NCBI GenBank assembly: GCA_964521625.1
Contig: CAZFSM010000014.1
Coordinates: forward strand, 1 to 64,000
Length of the DNA stretch: 64,000 nucleotides
Direction of reading: 5' to 3'
From: UBA1444 sp964521625
GTDB taxonomy: Bacteria; Bacillota; Negativicutes; UBA1444
The notes beneath the pieces are model-generated. The model did no database searches. It was not told the origin of the DNA and was given only the letters and a program-made list of their open reading frames with translations. The position numbers were made by a program, and so were the translations under genes. Position 1 is the first letter of the stretch; every line of letters starts with the position of its first letter. Below are positions 60,893 to 64,000 of this stretch, in pieces.

Positions 60893-62470
60893 CTAGAGGT
60901 TGTTTTTGGCCAGGATTTCGGCTTTGATGCCCATCGGTTCGTCGCGGAAAATCCGGGCATCCATCAGTTTCAGATCCGGTGCGACGTGAGGCTTGAATTC
61001 CATCTGGGCCAGAATGTCTTTCTCCAGGTCGATGCCCGGGGCGATCTCCGTCAGTGTCAGGCCTTCGTGCCGCATCTCAAACACGGCGCGTTCTGTTACA
61101 TATAGCACTTTTTGACCCTGCTCGCGAGCGTAATCGCCGGAGAACGTGATATGACCGACTTTGGGGACCAGTTTTTTCGCTTTGCCTTCGGTGACGATTT
61201 TTAGTTTTCCGTCTTCCACGGCGATTTCCAGCCCGGAGGCTGTCAGTGTGCCGCAGAACACGACACTCTTGCTGTTTTGCGTGATATTGACGAATCCGCC
61301 GGGACCTGCGATACGGGGACCGAATTTCGACACGTTGACGTTGCCGACGGCATCGAGTTCCGCCATGCCGAGGCAGGCCAGATCCAGACCGCCGCCGTCA
61401 TAGAAATCGAATTGGCTCGGATGATCCATCATGGCTTCCGGATTGATTGCACAGCCAAAACGAAGACCGCCGCAGGGTACCCCGCCAATCAAACCGGGCT
61501 CCACTGTCGCTGTAAGCAAGTCGATGATACCTTCCTCAGCCGCGACTGCCGAAACGCCTTCGGGCATCCCGATCCCTAGGTTGAGAACGGCTTCGGGGAT
61601 CAGTTCCATGGCCGCCCGCCGGCAGATGATCTTGCGTTCGTCGAGAGCAATCGGCTTGATATCTGACAGCGGCATTCTGATGTCACCGGTCAGGGATCCA
61701 TCGTATTCCGCACCCATGGTTTGGCTGTGGTTTTCGGGTTTGGCAACGACGATCGCGTCTACAAGGATGCCCGGAACTACCACATTGCGGGGGTCTATTG
61801 TTCCGACCTGTGTTACGCGCTCAACCTGGACGATGACTTTACCGCCGGAGTTCTTGGCGGCCAGTGCCTGTACATAAAACTCCAGCCGTATTGGTTCTTT
61901 TTCGATGCTGATATTGCCATGCAGGTCCGCCGTCGTCCCTTTGATGATAGCCACATCGATCGGGAAAGCCTTGTACCAGAGATATTCCTTGCCTTCGAGT
62001 TCGATGAGTTTAACGAGCTCGCCTGTCGAACGCTTGTTCAGGCGCCCGCCGGTCTCCCGCGGATCAGCAAAAGTCTTCAGGCCGACATGAGTAATAACGC
62101 CCGGTTTTTTTCCGCCAATCGCCCGATAGAGATGCATCATGACGCCTTGGGGAATCGCATAGGCTTCGCACTGTTCGGCGTTGATCATCTTCACCATGTC
62201 CGGTTGAAGGTTGAAATGACCGGCGATGATCTTCGTGATCAGGCCTTCCTTGCACCAGCGGTTCAAACCCCAGTTCGATTTGCCGTCGTTCTGCGATGCA
62301 CCGTATGTCAGTGTCAAGTTATTGGGGGCGCCGGTTTTTAGGAAGCTTTCTTCCACCGCTTTGGAAATCTCCTCAGGATGTCCCATTCCGATAAACCCGC
62401 TCACTGCAACTGTTGCACCCGGCTTGATGAGTTTTATCGCTTCTTCCGCGGTCATCACTTTGTTTTTCAT
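60893..62470 (-). CDS. Acetate/propionate CoA-transferase family (YdiF/PCT-like)
   Basis: About 525 residues: a single chain joining alpha and beta CoA-transferase halves. MTAEEAIKLIKPGATVAVSG and GFIGMGHPEEISKAVEESFL open the first half; the second has LGIGMPEGVSAVAAEEG with the catalytic Glu and GGLRFGCAINPEAMMDHPSQ. Such enzymes move CoA between acetyl-CoA and short-chain acids. ATG 62470 follows GAGG; the frame upstream to 62545 overlaps the MFS gene end and is not used. It probably activates the acid imported by the MFS transporter for the dehydratase and dehydrogenase downstream. Confidence 0.92.
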   Translation of the reverse strand: MKNKVMTAEEAIKLIKPGATVAVSGFIGMGHPEEISKAVEESFLKTGAPNNLTLTYGASQNDGKSNWGLNRWCKEGLITKIIAGHFNLQPDMVKMINAEQCEAYAIPQGVMMHLYRAIGGKKPGVITHVGLKTFADPRETGGRLNKRSTGELVKLIELEGKEYLWYKAFPIDVAIIKGTTADLHGNISIEKEPIRLEFYVQALAAKNSGGKVIVQVERVTQVGTIDPRNVVVPGILVDAIVVAKPENHSQTMGAEYDGSLTGDIRMPLSDIKPIALDERKIICRRAAMELIPEAVLNLGIGMPEGVSAVAAEEGIIDLLTATVEPGLIGGVPCGGLRFGCAINPEAMMDHPSQFDFYDGGGLDLACLGMAELDAVGNVNVSKFGPRIAGPGGFVNITQNSKSVVFCGTLTASGLEIAVEDGKLKIVTEGKAKKLVPKVGHITFSGDYAREQGQKVLYVTERAVFEMRHEGLTLTEIAPGIDLEKDILAQMEFKPHVAPDLKLMDARIFRDEPMGIKAEILAKNNL

Positions 62471-62510
62471 GCACCATTCCTCTTTCGCAACTACACTTTC
62501 CCTTGCTGGG

Positions 62511-63872
62511 TCATTCCGACTCAGTTGCCGCTTTAGGACTACCAACAGCCGCTTCGGAAGGTTTCGCTACTTTAACAAAGGATTCATCCGTAAAGAAAAG
62601 GCATATGGTTCCGACAAGCATACCGCCGAAACACAGCCAAAAAGTCGACACGTAGGCTTCAACCGGAAACTTGCCTGCAACTTTGCTGAATCCATCCAAT
62701 AGGACGCCCATATATTGCTGATAGAATGCACCGCCAACAAAGTAGAACAGGTTAAACAGACCGATCGCGGTTCCAACCACTTTACGCGGCAAACGTTCCG
62801 AAATGTGTGCGTAATTCGTAATATATGTACCGCCGAAGGCCCCCATGAAGAAACAGAATCCAGACATCGTAACCTGACTCCATCCCGTAGGATTCAGCGC
62901 AAGATACAACCAACCCAGCGTAAACACGATGGAGCCGGGAATAACCACTTTTTTACGACTTTGTAGCACTCGATCCGAGATGATCCCTGCAAGTGGACAA
63001 CCTACGATCATCCCGATCGCCCACCAGGACAGCGTATTGCCCGCAACTTGTTTTGAAAAGCCCATGACATCTACCATGTAGGGAATTGCCCACAGTCCCT
63101 GGAATCCCATCATCGGGCCATACACCACAAACGCAAACACTGCGAGCCAACGGAAGTTCCAGGCTTTGGCCGACATAAGCATCGCCTGTTTCAGGGTAAT
63201 GGCATCTTCTTGCGCTGCCTGAACGGCATCCACTTTGCGCCCGTCAATTTCATCAATCGAAGGATAGCCCATATCCTGGGGCTTATTTCGGACAAATATC
63301 CATACCAGAATCGCAAGGAGAATACTGATTCCTCCGAGGTAGTAAAACGCCGCTCTCCATCCGGTAGCGCCAACAAAAGCCGCCAACGGTGCCGCCGCTC
63401 CGAGGGCTCCGACGTTTCCAACCGTCAGCAGTATCCCCGTTAATGTCGCAAATTCAAAAGGTCTGAACCATTGTGCCTGTATTTTCATAATCGGAATGTA
63501 AACTACAGCTACCCCGATGCCCATCAAAACCCGGCCGGCTATTGCCCATTCAAAACTGGGCGCCATTCCAAACAATGCCGTGCCAATACCGGCAACGACA
63601 AAGAAGATGGTAACCGCTGCGCGAGGTCCCATAAAATCCGCCAGAACCCCGGACGGAATCTGCATTGCCGCATAAGGATAAAAATAGGCCGCTGACAATA
63701 CTCCGAGAGCTGTGGCACTGATTTCCCATGTTTTCATCAGTTCCGGGGCTACAACCGCAGGCGCCACCCGGTCAAAGTATACAAAGAAATACACCAACCA
63801 CAATGTGCCCAGCACAACCCATCGATACCTCAACATTTTTTGAGCCAGTCTTTCTTTCTCTTCCACAAGCAT
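62511..63872 (-). CDS. MFS transporter (anion:cation symporter type)
   Basis: 453 residues, 12 membrane segments. LWLVYFFVYFDRVAPAVVAP in helix 1, SAAYFYPYAAMQIPSGVLAD and the loop FMGPRAAV fit the ACS/hexuronate-like branch of the major facilitator family, which imports organic acids. Start ATG 63872 lies directly on GGGGG; GTG 63866 has better spacing. It is the first gene behind the sigma-54-type promoter and so probably imports the operon's substrate. Confidence 0.88.
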   Translation of the reverse strand: MLVEEKERLAQKMLRYRWVVLGTLWLVYFFVYFDRVAPAVVAPELMKTWEISATALGVLSAAYFYPYAAMQIPSGVLADFMGPRAAVTIFFVVAGIGTALFGMAPSFEWAIAGRVLMGIGVAVVYIPIMKIQAQWFRPFEFATLTGILLTVGNVGALGAAAPLAAFVGATGWRAAFYYLGGISILLAILVWIFVRNKPQDMGYPSIDEIDGRKVDAVQAAQEDAITLKQAMLMSAKAWNFRWLAVFAFVVYGPMMGFQGLWAIPYMVDVMGFSKQVAGNTLSWWAIGMIVGCPLAGIISDRVLQSRKKVVIPGSIVFTLGWLYLALNPTGWSQVTMSGFCFFMGAFGGTYITNYAHISERLPRKVVGTAIGLFNLFYFVGGAFYQQYMGVLLDGFSKVAGKFPVEAYVSTFWLCFGGMLVGTICLFFTDESFVKVAKPSEAAVGSPKAATESE

Positions 63873-63907
63873 CCCCCTTTATTTGTTTTGCATTTGACAA
63901 ACTATAT

Positions 63908-63923
63908 AGCAATTCTCGTGCCA
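63908..63923 (-). promoter_or_regulatory. Sigma-54 (-24/-12) promoter
   Basis: On the minus strand the sequence TGGCACGAGAATTGCT (63923-63908) matches the sigma-54 consensus TGGCACG-N4-TTGCW exactly. It lies about 40 bases upstream of the MFS gene. Control would need an enhancer-binding protein, not in this window. Confidence 0.8.
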
Positions 63924-63932
63924 TTAATGAAT

Positions 63933-63970
63933 TTTTTCACAATCTTCGCGCGTTTCAACATTTTTCACAA
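63933..63970 (-). promoter_or_regulatory. Direct repeat upstream of the sigma-54 promoter
   Basis: TTTTTCACAA occurs at 63933-63942 and 63961-63970, a period of 28 bases. Repeats a short distance upstream of a -24/-12 promoter could be activator-binding sites. The region is AT-rich, so chance is possible. Confidence 0.35.
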
Positions 63971-64000
63971 ATATTTACAAGAGTATTTTCGTTTCATTTC

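Noticed and set aside
1..64000. tRNA or rRNA genes
   Set aside because: Intergenic spaces are short and none shows cloverleaf or rRNA-like conserved sequence by eye; a covariance search was not possible.

Overview
The window reads as chromosomal DNA of an anaerobic diderm Firmicute, most like the Negativicutes (Sporomusaceae type). Purine-rich Shine-Dalgarno sites, many TTG/GTG starts, lipoprotein binding proteins, a tripartite tricarboxylate transporter, DppABCDF-type ABC systems and ECF transporters are clostridial in style. A TonB-dependent receptor with TonB, ExbB and ExbD requires an outer membrane. The family-level assignment is inference; no rRNA or tRNA gene is visible.

Layout. 1-2470: end of a CaiB/BaiF CoA-transferase, an HMG-CoA-lyase-type enzyme and a DASS anion transporter (hydroxydicarboxylate use). 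2588-4455: soluble chemoreceptor and CheV. 4525-7759: aldo/keto reductase, nitroreductase and an orphan LivJ/K-type binding protein. 7878-14965: the most unusual locus. A 91-residue protein with a Tat-like leader and a tyrosine-periodic tail faces a four-gene operon with a radical SAM/SPASM enzyme, a SPASM protein lacking the SAM motif, a radical SAM/SPASM-GT9 fusion and an orphan protein with a DDD motif; a TPR-GT9 gene diverges from it. I read this as a candidate peptide-modification (RiPP-like) system. 15107-20661: flavoprotein, KTSC protein, NhaC antiporter and assorted hydrolases. 20677-30955: aldarate catabolism (GarD, Lar-like isomerase, GudD, Fe-type dehydrogenase, TctCAB, DapA-family lyase) led by an IclR regulator. 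31214-32175: MarR and GNAT. 32180-35524: ModABC with a divergent HTH/binding-protein regulator. 36142-41902: peptide/nickel-type ABC operon with an FmdE gene and a structured leader.

42117-51926 is one long operon behind a consensus promoter and a cobalamin riboswitch: TonB-dependent receptor, ExbB, ExbD, TonB, an S-component-like membrane protein with a large extracytoplasmic domain, a fused EcfA-EcfA ATPase, EcfT and an anchored beta-propeller. It appears to build a continuous corrinoid route across both membranes.

51950-54830 is a decay zone: a twice-broken flavodoxin lipoprotein, an aldo/keto reductase-MerR hybrid remnant behind an intact MerR-type promoter, a cupin tail cut at an IS junction, and a dead IS256-family element. 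55012-63923 runs on the minus strand from a sigma-54-type promoter: MFS transporter, CoA-transferase, a 4-hydroxybutyryl-CoA dehydratase relative with altered cluster ligands, acyl-CoA dehydrogenase, an FAD-synthetase-only RibF paralogue, a thiolase remnant, an OFA transporter and a beta-carbonic anhydrase.
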